Below are positions 38,594 to 46,861 of a stretch of 64,000 nucleotides of DNA, one piece after another. Position 1 is the stretch's first letter; every line of letters starts with the position of its first letter. This DNA comes from Prauserella muralis (lineage in GTDB: Bacteria; Actinomycetota; Actinomycetes; Mycobacteriales; Pseudonocardiaceae), in contig NZ_MASW01000001.1 of assembly GCF_003202285.1 (NCBI RefSeq), positions 62,001 through 126,000 of the forward strand, read 5' to 3'. Under the pieces are notes generated by a model. It saw only the letters and a program-made list of their open reading frames with translations. It was not told the DNA's origin and ran no database searches. The position numbers and the translations under genes were made by a program.

Positions 38594-39537
38594 TCGAAGA
38601 CTTTCTGCCTGTCGTGGTCGAGGAAGTACTGCCAGGTGGCCGCCAGCCCCGCGGGCAGGTCGTACGCGGGCCGGTAGCCGATCGTCTCGGCACTGCGCGA
38701 GATGTCGACGACCACCGCGGGCATCTCCCCGCCCGGGGCCGGGATGTGCTCGACGGGGATCGGGCAGCCGGTGACCGAGCGGACCGTCTCGATGAGCTCG
38801 AGCACCGACACCGAACGTCCCGCGCCCACGATGGCCCTGCCGACGTGCTGGGTGTCCCAGGCTCCGAGGATGCCGCGCACGACGTCTTCGAGGAACACCA
38901 GGTCGCGGCGCTGCTGGCCGTCGCCGTAGACCTTGACGCCCTCCCCGGCCAGCGCCGCGCGCATCAGCCGGGGCACGAAGCTGTCCTTGTGCGACATGCC
39001 AGGCCCGTAGACGTTGGTGAACCGCAGCGCGCAGGTCTTCATGCCGTACGCGCCCGCGTAGCCGGACATGAGCATCTCGCACGCGGCCTTGGTGGCGCCG
39101 TACGGTGTCAGCGGGGCGAGAGCGAGGTTCTCGGTGATGGTGCTGACGCCCACGTCGCCAACGACGGCGTTGGTGGAGGCCAGGATGAACCGGGGAACCC
39201 CGTGCATCCGTGCCAGTTCCAGCAGCTCGTGCGTGATGGCGACGTTCTCGGAGTACGTCTTGGCCGGCATCTCGCGCGACTTGAGCACGGACGTGATGGC
39301 GGCCAGGTGAACGATGCCGTCCGTGCCGGGCAGGATGGCGCGCTCCCGGATCTCCGGGTCGGCCAGATCGCCCTGGATGGCGACGATGCCCTCGTCCTGG
39401 ACGGTCACAGGCTCGCGGTCGACTACGGTGACGCGTGCGCCTCTCTCGCGGAACGCCGCGACGACTGCGCGGCCGATGAAGCCGCTACCACCGGTAACCA
39501 CGACATTACACACGTCTGGTGTGATCGACGAAGCCAT
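38590..39537 (-). CDS. NAD-dependent epimerase/dehydratase (GalE-like)
   Basis: The 315-residue extended SDR has GGSGFIG (16-22) as the NAD motif and YGATK as YxxxK catalytic motif. The sugar-nucleotide region CALRFTNVYGPGM is present. Such enzymes act on UDP- or dTDP-hexoses. It overlaps the membrane glycosyltransferase start (GTGA), so its product is probably the donor sugar for that enzyme. The ATG at 39537 is preferred to an upstream ATG that adds 28 unlike residues. Confidence 0.88.
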   Translation of the reverse strand: MASSITPDVCNVVVTGGSGFIGRAVVAAFRERGARVTVVDREPVTVQDEGIVAIQGDLADPEIRERAILPGTDGIVHLAAITSVLKSREMPAKTYSENVAITHELLELARMHGVPRFILASTNAVVGDVGVSTITENLALAPLTPYGATKAACEMLMSGYAGAYGMKTCALRFTNVYGPGMSHKDSFVPRLMRAALAGEGVKVYGDGQQRRDLVFLEDVVRGILGAWDTQHVGRAIVGAGRSVSVLELIETVRSVTGCPIPVEHIPAPGGEMPAVVVDISRSAETIGYRPAYDLPAGLAATWQYFLDHDRQKVFE

Positions 39538-39613
39538 GGAGGTCAAACTACCTGTCCCCCGAATGGAGCCTTTCAGTGAGTTCCTGACTTGGGCCCCGAC
39601 CTGCGAAAACGGG

Positions 39614-40000
39614 TCAACCACCCAATCCGGCGGTCAACCGTTTCGGGGCCACCACACAATAGGCGTCGGTGATGATCTCGGTGATTTCGGCCCAGTCGAC
39701 GGGCACGTCGAGCCACACGCCGAGCCAGCCGCGATGGCCCACGTAGGGCGGCACGAAGAACCGGCCGGGAGCCTCGGCGACCAGGGCCTCCTGCGCGCCA
39801 GGAGGCGCCGCGCACCAGAACGCCACGCGGTCGTCGTGGTGGCGCTCCGCGTACATCACGAAGGTCCTGCGGCCGCGGACGAACCACGTGGGCTCGCCGT
39901 GGCTGAGCCGCTCGGTGGTCTCGGGCAGCGCGAGGCACAGCGCCCGCACCCGGTCCAGCGGGCCGGAACCGCCGGCGATGCCCGTGGTGTCCTGAGCCAT
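39614..40000 (-). CDS. MmcQ/YjbR family protein
   Basis: The 128-residue protein has the YjbR/CyaY-like fold pattern: ALPETTERLSHGEPTWFVRGR, then FVPPYVGHRGWLGVWLD and a C-terminal ITDAYCVVAPKRL. Proteins of this family are called DNA-binding in databases on structural grounds; no reaction is established. It is on the same strand as the DUF2537-like gene upstream (55-bp gap), so a minor operon with the SpoU methylase is possible. Confidence 0.85.
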   Translation of the reverse strand: MAQDTTGIAGGSGPLDRVRALCLALPETTERLSHGEPTWFVRGRRTFVMYAERHHDDRVAFWCAAPPGAQEALVAEAPGRFFVPPYVGHRGWLGVWLDVPVDWAEITEIITDAYCVVAPKRLTAGLGG

Positions 40001-40055
40001 GTCCGCACCCGTCCTCTCCCCGCCCCTGGTGCGATGATGCCGCATGCCCGCCGGT

Positions 40056-40682
40056 TCAGCCGAGGGCGATGACCAGCACGCCGATCCAGGACAGGACGAC
40101 ACCGGCCGCGGCGCCGAGCACGATCCAGCGCACGATCGGCACCCTGCGCCCGAGCCACAGCGACGGGGCCAGCCCCGCGCTGACCACGACCGCGGCCCCG
40201 ACCGCGATCCAGGCCGACGTCTCGGCCGCCAGCGCGCTCACCAGCGCCAGCATCGCCACGACCACGAACACGCAGATGAACAGCGACACCAGCAGCCCGG
40301 TGCCCCACGGCACCGGCTCGTCCTGGCCGGTCTCCTCCGGCTCGTCGCCGAACAGCCACCCGGCGGCGGGCACGCGCGTCCGGGGTTCCGGCGGTGTCAC
40401 CACGAGCGCGTCCTCGGTCAGCGGGTCGTGGTAGCTCACCGGCACGTCCAGCGCCGTGGCGACGCGCACGGCCAGCTGCCTGCCCCTGCGGGAGACGACC
40501 TCGCCGCCCCGCGTGCCTCCGCTGCGCCGCACGGCGGCGGCGACCCGTGCCCACTCGTGCAGGGCGTCCACCAGGTCCGGGCCCAGCGGCAGGGTGCGCG
40601 GGTCGGCCTCCCGCCCGTTCTGTCCCCCCACGAGCACGGCACGCTCGTCCCGCACCCTGAGCTCGACCTCGACCACTGCCAC
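40056..40682 (-). CDS. DUF2537-like membrane protein
   Basis: The 208-residue protein has a soluble N-terminal half (ELRVRDERAVLVGG, DPRTLPLGPDLVDALHEWARVA) and three C-terminal membrane helices. It resembles the actinobacterial DUF2537 family; mycobacterial Rv0882 lies beside a SpoU methylase in the same way. It starts 8 bp after the methylase stop, so they are cotranscribed. Function unknown. Confidence 0.75.
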   Translation of the reverse strand: MAVVEVELRVRDERAVLVGGQNGREADPRTLPLGPDLVDALHEWARVAAAVRRSGGTRGGEVVSRRGRQLAVRVATALDVPVSYHDPLTEDALVVTPPEPRTRVPAAGWLFGDEPEETGQDEPVPWGTGLLVSLFICVFVVVAMLALVSALAAETSAWIAVGAAVVVSAGLAPSLWLGRRVPIVRWIVLGAAAGVVLSWIGVLVIALG

Positions 40683-40690
40683 CCCTCAAC

Positions 40691-41494
40691 TCACCCGCCG
40701 AGCTGGTAGAACGCGATCGCGCCCGCCGTCGCGACGTTCAGCGAGTCGACGCCGCCCGCCATCGGGATCCGCACCGCCACGTCCGCAGCGGCCAGCGCGG
40801 CGGCCGAAAGGCCCGGCCCCTCGGCGCCCAGCAGCAGCGCGATCCGCTCCCCGGCGGCGTTCGGCAGCCCGCGCAGGTCCACCGCATCGGCACGGGGCGT
40901 CAGCGCCGCCACGTGGAAACCGGCGGCACGCAGCTCCTCCAGCGCGCCCGGCCAGCCGGGCAACGGCGCGAACGGCACGCGCAGCACGTTACCCATCGAC
41001 ACGCGCACGCTGCGCCGGTACAGCGGATCGGAGCAGCCCGGCCCGAGCAGGACCCCGCCGACGCCGAGTGCGGCGGCGTTGCGGAACAGCGCACCGAGGT
41101 TCTCGTGGTCCCCGACACCCTCCAGCACGGCGAGCAGCCGCGCGCCCGCGACGATCTCGGCCACCGGCGGCTGCGGCACGCGGTCGGCGACGGCCAGCAC
41201 GCCCCGGTTGAGGTGGAACCCCACGACCCGGGCCATCACGCCGGCCGAGGTGACGTATGCGGGCACGTCCACGCCGCGCAGGTCGTCGGCGAGCTCGGCC
41301 AGCCGACGCTCTACTCCCAGTAGCGCGCGGACGCGGTAGCGCGACGCGAGCAGCCTGCGCACCACGACCGTGCCCTCCGCGATGACGAAACCGCGGCCCC
41401 CGGGCCGGTCGGGCCTGCGGTCGGCCGTCGTGAGATCGCGGAAGTCGTCGAGCCGAGGGTCCTCGACGTCCTCGGTGTAGATCAACACAGCCAC
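40691..41494 (-). CDS. SpoU/TrmH-family RNA 2'-O-methyltransferase
   Basis: The 267-residue SPOUT enzyme methylates rRNA or tRNA ribose with S-adenosylmethionine. It has an N-terminal RNA-binding substrate domain (AEGTVVVRRLLAS) and the SpoU motifs: NLGALFRNAAALGV (motif 1), LLLGAEGPGLS (motif 2) and VDSLNVATAGAIAFY (motif 3, knot). GTG is the start. The target nucleotide cannot be deduced. It corresponds to mycobacterial Rv0881. It is divergent from the glutamate-cysteine-ligase-like gene. Confidence 0.92.
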   Translation of the reverse strand: MAVLIYTEDVEDPRLDDFRDLTTADRRPDRPGGRGFVIAEGTVVVRRLLASRYRVRALLGVERRLAELADDLRGVDVPAYVTSAGVMARVVGFHLNRGVLAVADRVPQPPVAEIVAGARLLAVLEGVGDHENLGALFRNAAALGVGGVLLGPGCSDPLYRRSVRVSMGNVLRVPFAPLPGWPGALEELRAAGFHVAALTPRADAVDLRGLPNAAGERIALLLGAEGPGLSAAALAAADVAVRIPMAGGVDSLNVATAGAIAFYQLGG

Positions 41495-41718
41495 CCGGAG
41501 AGTCTGCCATCCGCCGCGTGCCGGGGAGTCGGTGCTCCGAATGCTGGGTAACCCTTGCTGCGAAGGGCCGTTGCTTGCGCTCCGTTAGGTCCAGGTGACG
41601 GACGGCACCAGTTTGGCCGCTAGCTCCGGCCCCCTGCGTGTGCCACCGTTTCGGCCTGGCAGGGGACAACGCCAAGGCGTTCGGGGAGCCGTGGCAGGAG
41701 AGCAGCAAGGGATGCGCC

Positions 41719-43215
41719 ATGGGTAAGGACGTGTCACCGGACTCCTTCGATCCACGGGACAGGGGGCGGTATCGCCGGAAGGTTCAGCGGTGCCTGGACA
41801 CGCTCGCGCGGATGCTGTCCGAGGGCAGCTTCTCGTTCCCGCGCAAGCACATCGGCCTGGAGGTCGAGCTGAACCTCGTCGATGCGGCGATGCGGCCGTC
41901 GATGTCCAACGCCGCCGTGCTGGAGGCCCTCGACGACGCGTCGTTCACGACCGAGCTGTCGCAGCACAACCTGGAGCTGAACGTGCCGCCGCGGCCGCTG
42001 GACGGCGATTCGGCGCTGGAGCTGGAGCGCGACCTCGTCACCTACCTGGCCAAGGCGGGCGCCAAGGCGGAGCAGGCGGGCGCGGTGCTCGCGGTGATCG
42101 GCGTGCTGCCGACGCTCACGCCGGAGCACTTCGACCAGAAGTGGCTGACCAACAGCGCGCGGTACTCGCTGCTCAACGACCAGATCCTGGCGGCACGCGG
42201 GGAGCAGACGCTGCTGTCGATGGACGGCACGGAGCTGCCGGGGCAGGAGCCCGAGCGGCTGCACACCTACGCCGAGTCGATCCTGCCCGAGGCGGCGTGC
42301 ACGTCGGTCCAGCTGCATCTGCAGGTGGGACCCGAGGACTTCGCGGCGCACTGGAACGCGGCCCAGTGCCTGGCGGGCGTGCAGGTGGCGCTCGGGGCCA
42401 ACTCGCCGTTCCTGCTCGGCAAGGCGATGTGGCACGAGACGCGCATCCCGCTGTTCCTGCAGGCCACCGACACCCGTCCCGAGGAGCTGAAGAACCAGGG
42501 CGTGCGGCCGAGGGTGTGGTTCGGCGAGCGGTGGATCACATCCATTTTCGACCTGTTCGAGGAGAACGTCCGATATTTCCCCGGGTTGCTGCCGGAGACC
42601 GACGACGAGGACCCGATGGAAGCGCTGGAGGCGGGCAAGGTGCCCCGCCTGACGGAGCTGCGGCTGCACAACGGCACCGTCTGGCGCTGGAACCGGCCGG
42701 TCTACGACCTGGTGGACGGCACACCGCACCTGAGGGTGGAGAACCGGGTGCTGCCCGCGGGGCCGACGGTGCTCGACATGATGTCCAACGCGGCGTTCTT
42801 CTACGGGGCCCAGCGGGCACTGGCGGAGCAGGAGCGGCCGGTGTGGACGCAGATGTCGTTCCAGGCCGCGGAGGAGAACCTGTACGCGGGTGCGCGGCGC
42901 GGGTTCGACTCGCAGCTGTACTGGCCGGGTATCGGCTGGATCCGGCCCGACGAGCTGGTGCTGCGTGTGCTGCTGCCGCTGGCACACGAGGGGCTGCGCG
43001 ACTCGGGTGTCTCGCAGACGGCCGCCGACCGCTACCTGGGGGTGATCGAGCGGCGTTGCCTCGCCCGGCGCAACGGCGCGGTCTGGCAGCGGGAGACGGT
43101 GGCACAGGCGGAGGAACGCGGTGTCGACCGCGACTCGGCACTGGCCTCGATGCTGGGGCGCTACCTGGAGCTGTCGAAAGCCGGCGAGCCGGTGCATGCC
43201 TGGCCGGTAACCTGA
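41719..43215 (+). CDS. Glutamate-cysteine ligase-like (GCS2 family) protein
   Basis: The 498-residue protein is full length for a GCS2-type carboxylate-amine ligase. Residues 45-70 carry the opening glutamate-binding block (IGLEVELNLVD), later RLHNGTVWRWNRPVYD and the C-terminal basic region follow. Actinobacteria of this type use mycothiol, so true glutathione synthesis is not expected. The real product may be another gamma-glutamyl compound (inference). The ATG at 41719 starts MGKDVS, matching the family opening; the upstream frame extension is rejected. A 224-bp divergent gap precedes it. Confidence 0.83.
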   Translation: MGKDVSPDSFDPRDRGRYRRKVQRCLDTLARMLSEGSFSFPRKHIGLEVELNLVDAAMRPSMSNAAVLEALDDASFTTELSQHNLELNVPPRPLDGDSALELERDLVTYLAKAGAKAEQAGAVLAVIGVLPTLTPEHFDQKWLTNSARYSLLNDQILAARGEQTLLSMDGTELPGQEPERLHTYAESILPEAACTSVQLHLQVGPEDFAAHWNAAQCLAGVQVALGANSPFLLGKAMWHETRIPLFLQATDTRPEELKNQGVRPRVWFGERWITSIFDLFEENVRYFPGLLPETDDEDPMEALEAGKVPRLTELRLHNGTVWRWNRPVYDLVDGTPHLRVENRVLPAGPTVLDMMSNAAFFYGAQRALAEQERPVWTQMSFQAAEENLYAGARRGFDSQLYWPGIGWIRPDELVLRVLLPLAHEGLRDSGVSQTAADRYLGVIERRCLARRNGAVWQRETVAQAEERGVDRDSALASMLGRYLELSKAGEPVHAWPVT

Positions 43216-43258
43216 CGGGTCTGGCGCCGACGGCGCCGCCGCAGCCGGGAGGTCCGCC

Positions 43259-43876
43259 GTGCCGAAGATCATCGGGAGCTCGCTGCACGAGCACAGGGAG
43301 CAGGTGCGTACCCGCGTGTTCGAGGTGCTGCGCACGCAGCTCTACGAGCGCGGCTTCGACGCCGTCACGCTCACCGGCGTGGCCGCCCAGGCCGGTGTCG
43401 GCCGGACGGCGATGTACAACCACTTCCCCGACAAGGAACATCTGCTCGTCGCCTTCGTGGAGCACGAGGCCGCCCGCTACGTCGAGCGGCTGCGGGACGC
43501 CGTGGCGGCGGTGGCCGACCCGGTGGAGAAACTGGCGACCTTCGGCAGGCTCCAGCTGCGCGCGCTGGCCGAGTACCACCTGCCGCCAGGGTCGGCGCTG
43601 GCGTCGGCGCTCGCGCCCTCGACGTATCGCAGGGTGGCCGCGCACGGCGACCCGATCGCCGGGCAGCTGCGGGAGCTCCTGGCCGAGGGCATCGAGGCGG
43701 GCCGGTGGCCCCCGCAGGACCTGGACGTCGTGGTACCGATGGTGACGGCGGCACTGAGCACCCGGCAGGCGGTGGAGGTTCCGCCCGAGCGACTCGACGA
43801 CGCGATCGGCGCGGCCGTGGAGTTCGTCCTTCGCGCGGTTGGAGTAAAACCCGCCGGTACGGCTGATTTAGGGTAG
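43259..43876 (+). CDS. TetR family regulator
   Basis: The 205-residue regulator begins with GTG and has the HTH VTLTGVAAQAGVGRTAMYNHF (about 37-57). The C-terminal domain is helical. It follows the ligase-like gene by 43 bp, so it may belong to that transcript. Its stop codon lies inside an iron box that serves the next gene, which makes it unlikely that the heme oxygenase depends on this gene's promoter. Ligand unknown. Confidence 0.87.
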   Translation: MPKIIGSSLHEHREQVRTRVFEVLRTQLYERGFDAVTLTGVAAQAGVGRTAMYNHFPDKEHLLVAFVEHEAARYVERLRDAVAAVADPVEKLATFGRLQLRALAEYHLPPGSALASALAPSTYRRVAAHGDPIAGQLRELLAEGIEAGRWPPQDLDVVVPMVTAALSTRQAVEVPPERLDDAIGAAVEFVLRAVGVKPAGTADLG

Positions 43877-43886
43877 CCTAACCGCC
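43868..43886 (+). promoter_or_regulatory. IdeR/DtxR iron box upstream of heme oxygenase
   Basis: The 19-bp site starts TTAGGGTAGCCTAACC. It matches the known IdeR/DtxR consensus (TTAGGTTAGSCTAACCTAA) at about 14 of 19 positions. It lies 55 bp before the heme oxygenase start and overlaps the TetR stop. Iron-dependent repression is the expected effect. Confidence 0.75.
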
Positions 43887-43940
43887 GGATCTGGCCTACG
43901 CTCTTTCTGACACGGTGTCGCGAACATCGGGGAGGGCGTG

Positions 43941-44597
43941 ATGGCGGTGGCGACGGCGTTCTCGCAGATCCTGCGCGAGTCGACGCGGCAGGTGCACGAG
44001 CGGGCACACCACTCCAGCTACCTGAGCGCACTGCTCGACGGTTCGCTCACGCTGCCCGGCTACACGCGGCTGGCCGCGCAGTACTTCTTCATCTACTCGG
44101 CGCTGGAGCGGGCGGGTGACGCGATGGCGGGCGACCCCGTGGGCGGTCCGTTCGTCGTGGACGAACTGCGCCGCACCCCCGCCCTGGTCGCGGACCTGGA
44201 GTTCCTGGCGGGCCCGGACTGGCGCTCGGTGATCGAGCCCGTCCCCGCGACGCTGCGGTACGTCCGCAGGCTCGAGGAGGTGGCCTTCGACTGGCCTGGC
44301 GGCTTCGTCGCGCACCACTACACGCGCTACCTCGGCGATCTGGCAGGCGGCCAGGTGGTCGGCAAGCTGCTGCAGCGTGAGCACGGCATCACCGGACCGG
44401 GCGCGCTGTTCTACGACTTCTCGCGCCTCGGCAGTCCCTCGGCGTTCCGGACCCGCTACCGCGCGTTGCTGGACGGCGCGCCGTGGGACGAGGCCGAGCG
44501 CCGGCGGGTCGTTTCCGAGACGCTGGTGGCTTTCGAGCTCAACATCGACGTCCTCGGCGACCTCGCCGACACCCTCGACGCGTACCGCGCGGCCTGA
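43941..44597 (+). CDS. hmuO: Heme oxygenase (biliverdin-producing)
   Basis: The 218-residue enzyme cleaves heme to biliverdin, CO and iron. The proximal ligand is His19 in TRQVHERAHHS, and the distal-helix motif is GDLAGGQ, both as in Corynebacterium HmuO. The start is the ATG after GGGAGGGCGTG; GTG at 43938 is an alternative. The upstream iron box shows regulation by iron through an IdeR/DtxR repressor. No heme transporter is adjacent, so heme uptake genes must lie elsewhere. Confidence 0.93.
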   Translation: MAVATAFSQILRESTRQVHERAHHSSYLSALLDGSLTLPGYTRLAAQYFFIYSALERAGDAMAGDPVGGPFVVDELRRTPALVADLEFLAGPDWRSVIEPVPATLRYVRRLEEVAFDWPGGFVAHHYTRYLGDLAGGQVVGKLLQREHGITGPGALFYDFSRLGSPSAFRTRYRALLDGAPWDEAERRRVVSETLVAFELNIDVLGDLADTLDAYRAA

Positions 44598-44635
44598 GCC
44601 CGCCCCGGCGCCGATGTGGTCGTGGTAACACCGGC

Positions 44636-44663
44636 TTGACCTCTAGTTAGCTCGACGTAGCAA
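44636..44663 (+). promoter_or_regulatory. Probable sodA promoter
   Basis: TTGACC (44636-44641) and TAGCAA (44658-44663) are separated by 16 nt, a sigma-70-like pair about 110 bp before the sodA start. A further AAGGAGAG precedes the ATG as ribosome-binding site. Confidence 0.45.
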
Positions 44664-44772
44664 GGTCAACTCGTAGCTCCCCGGTTAGCCAGCGCTCCTG
44701 GTGGCTACTAGGTTTGGCTACGGCAACGACTGTCAAGAGACTTGTGTGTCGACACGACTAGAAGGAGAGCCA

Positions 44773-45396
44773 ATGCCCACGTACGAGCTCCCTGATCTCG
44801 ACTACGACTACAGTGCGCTCGAGCCGCACATCTCCGGCGAGATCAACGAGCTGCACCACTCGAAGCACCACCAGACGTACGTGAACGGCGCCAACCAGAC
44901 GCTGGAGAAGCTCGCCGCGGCCCGCGACTCGGGTGACTTCGGCTCGATCGTCGGCCTGGAGACCACGCTGGCCTTCAACCTGGCCGGTCACGCGAACCAC
45001 GTCGTGTGGTGGAAGATCCTGTCCCCGAACGGCGGCGACAAGCCGACCGGCGAGCTGGCCGCCGCGATCGACGACAGCTTCGGCTCCTGGGACAAGTTCC
45101 AGGCCCACTACGAGGCCGCGGCCACCACGATCCAGGGCAACGGCTGGGCCGCCCTCTCCTGGGACCCGATCGGCAAGAAGCTGATCATCCAGCAGCTGCG
45201 CGACCACCACAACAACCTGGTGCTGCCGACCGTGCCGATCCTGATGACCGACGTCTGGGAGCACGCGTTCTACCTGCAGTACAAGAACGTCAAGCCGGAC
45301 TACGTCAAGGCGCTGTGGAACGTCTACGACTGGGCCGAGATCGGCAAGCGCTTCGAGGACGCCAAGGCGGGCCGCAACGGCCTGCTCCTGTCCTGA
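44773..45396 (+). CDS. sodA: Superoxide dismutase (Fe/Mn type)
   Basis: The 207-residue enzyme dismutates superoxide. All four metal ligands sit at the mycobacterial positions: His28, His76, Asp160 and His164 (DVWEHAFY). His145 is present as in M. tuberculosis Fe-SOD, so iron is the likelier metal, though this cannot be settled from sequence. There is no signal peptide; related SodA proteins are nevertheless exported. The ATG has AAGGAG 7 nt upstream. A long hairpin follows. It stands next to heme oxygenase in an iron/oxidative-stress neighbourhood. Confidence 0.96.
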   Translation: MPTYELPDLDYDYSALEPHISGEINELHHSKHHQTYVNGANQTLEKLAAARDSGDFGSIVGLETTLAFNLAGHANHVVWWKILSPNGGDKPTGELAAAIDDSFGSWDKFQAHYEAAATTIQGNGWAALSWDPIGKKLIIQQLRDHHNNLVLPTVPILMTDVWEHAFYLQYKNVKPDYVKALWNVYDWAEIGKRFEDAKAGRNGLLLS

Positions 45397-45422
45397 GGGA
45401 GCGCGGGGAAAGCCACACAGGA

Positions 45423-45462
45423 ACGAGGCCCCGCGCCGGAGATCTCCGGTGCGGGGCCTCGT
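45423..45462. terminator. Terminator after sodA
   Basis: ACGAGGCCCCGC (45423-45434) pairs with GCGGGGCCTCGT (45451-45462), and the interior CCGGAGA/TCTCCGG also pairs, giving an almost continuous 40-bp hairpin 26 bp after the sodA stop. Confidence 0.85.
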
Positions 45463-45504
45463 CCGTTCCCGAACTGACTGCCGCTCCCACCACGAAGCGG
45501 ACGT

Positions 45505-45529
45505 GTATGAGGTTAGCCTAACCTCATAC
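45505..45529. promoter_or_regulatory. Orphan IdeR/DtxR-type palindrome
   Basis: GTATGAGGTTAG (45505-45516) and CTAACCTCATAC (45518-45529) form a perfect 25-bp palindrome about one central C. The core GAGGTTAGCCTAACCTC fits the IdeR box very well. It lies between two convergent genes and overlaps the MFS stop codon, so no start codon is served by it. Its role is unclear. Confidence 0.6.
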
Positions 45530-46828
45530 GGCGCGCAAGGGGTCCCGACGCGCACGGTAGAGCACCAGCGCGCAGACGACCACGGCCAGCACCGCGATGG
45601 CGCCGCCGAGGTAGAACGGCGAGCGGCCTCCGAACTGCTCGGCCATCCAGCCGGTCATCGGCCCGCCGATCGGGTTCCCGCCCATCAGCACCAGCACGTA
45701 CAGGCCCATCACGCGGCCGCGCATCTCCGGGCTCACCGACGTCTGCACCAGCGCGTTCGCCGTGTTCAGGAACGTGATGGTGGCCACGCCGAGCGGCACG
45801 AGCGCGATGCCGAACGCCAGGTAGGTCGGCATGAATGCGGCCCCGATCTCCAGCGCGCCGAGCGCGAGCGCCGAGCCCAGCAGCACCCCCACCCTCGGCC
45901 TGCTCCTGCTGCCGCGCCGGGCCGACGCGAGCGCTCCGGTGAACGTGCCCACCGCGAGCAGCGTGGACAGCATCCCGTAGCCGTCGGCCTGCGTGCCGAA
46001 CACGTTCGCGGCGACGATGGCCAGCGAGGCGAAGAACGTGATGCCGAACGTGCTCACGAAGAACACCAGCACCAGCACCGTCATCAGGTCCGACCGGCCG
46101 CGCACGTACCGCAACCCCTCGCGGAGCTGGCCCTTCGCCCGCGCGACGGCGGGCCCGCGCAGCAGTTCCCCCGGCCGCATCAGCGCGAGGCCCGCGATGA
46201 CGGCGACCGTGCTGGCGGCGTTGGCCAGAAAGAGCCACCCGGTGCCGATGGCCACGATCGTGAACCCGGCGATGGCCGGGCCGACGATGCGGGCCATGTT
46301 GAAGATCGAGGAGTTGAGCGCCACCGCGTTGGGCACGTGGCCGGGGCCGACCATCTCGGCGACGAACGACTGCCGGGTGGGCACCTCCAGCGCGGAAAGG
46401 CAGCCGTGCACCACGCACAGCACGTAGACGTGCCACAGCAGGACGACCTCGGTGACGTCGAGCAGTCCCAGCACCACGGCCTGTGCGCACATGCCCGTCT
46501 GGATGGCGATGAGCAGCTTGCGCTTGTCCACCCGGTCGGCGAGCACGCCCGCCCACAGCGAGAGCACCACGGTGGGCGCGAACTGCAGGGCCACGGCGAT
46601 GCCGAGCGCGACGGGGTCGTTGCCGCTGAGCTGGAACACCAGCCAGTCCTGCGCGATGCGCTGCATCCAGGTGCCGATGTTGGAGACGATCTGCCCGCCG
46701 AAGAACAGCCGGTAGTTGCGGATGCGCAGCGAGGCGAACGTGCCCCGCCGTGGTGGCGAGCCGGCGACCGGGTCCCGGGTAGCAGAGGTCCTGTGGGGAA
46801 TCGCTGCGCCGCTACCCGTGATACTCAC
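45524..46828 (-). CDS. MFS transporter (MFS_3 type)
   Basis: The 434-residue protein has 12 predicted helices. GVLADRVDKRKLLIAIQ follows helix 2, and the central loop and SPEMRGRVMGLYVL before helix 10 are typical of the MFS_3 efflux group. It starts with GTG 33 bp after the MarR stop, so the two form a regulator-exporter operon, a common drug or metabolite efflux arrangement. An iron-box palindrome overlaps its stop, which leaves open a link to iron. Substrate unknown. Confidence 0.88.
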   Translation of the reverse strand: MSITGSGAAIPHRTSATRDPVAGSPPRRGTFASLRIRNYRLFFGGQIVSNIGTWMQRIAQDWLVFQLSGNDPVALGIAVALQFAPTVVLSLWAGVLADRVDKRKLLIAIQTGMCAQAVVLGLLDVTEVVLLWHVYVLCVVHGCLSALEVPTRQSFVAEMVGPGHVPNAVALNSSIFNMARIVGPAIAGFTIVAIGTGWLFLANAASTVAVIAGLALMRPGELLRGPAVARAKGQLREGLRYVRGRSDLMTVLVLVFFVSTFGITFFASLAIVAANVFGTQADGYGMLSTLLAVGTFTGALASARRGSRSRPRVGVLLGSALALGALEIGAAFMPTYLAFGIALVPLGVATITFLNTANALVQTSVSPEMRGRVMGLYVLVLMGGNPIGGPMTGWMAEQFGGRSPFYLGGAIAVLAVVVCALVLYRARRDPLRAV

Positions 46829-46861
46829 GCCGTGTAATCGCCTCCCGCGATCGCCGGGGCG

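Noticed and set aside
41495-41718. Small gene or RNA in the 224-bp gap before the ligase-like gene
   Set aside because: No start with ribosome-binding site and no stable structure stood out; probably only divergent promoters.
45505-45529. Iron-box palindrome read as the terminator of the MFS gene
   Set aside because: The 1-nt centre leaves no loop unless inner pairs open, and a strong hairpin already exists at 45423-45462. Its match to the IdeR consensus is the better explanation, though its role is unsolved.
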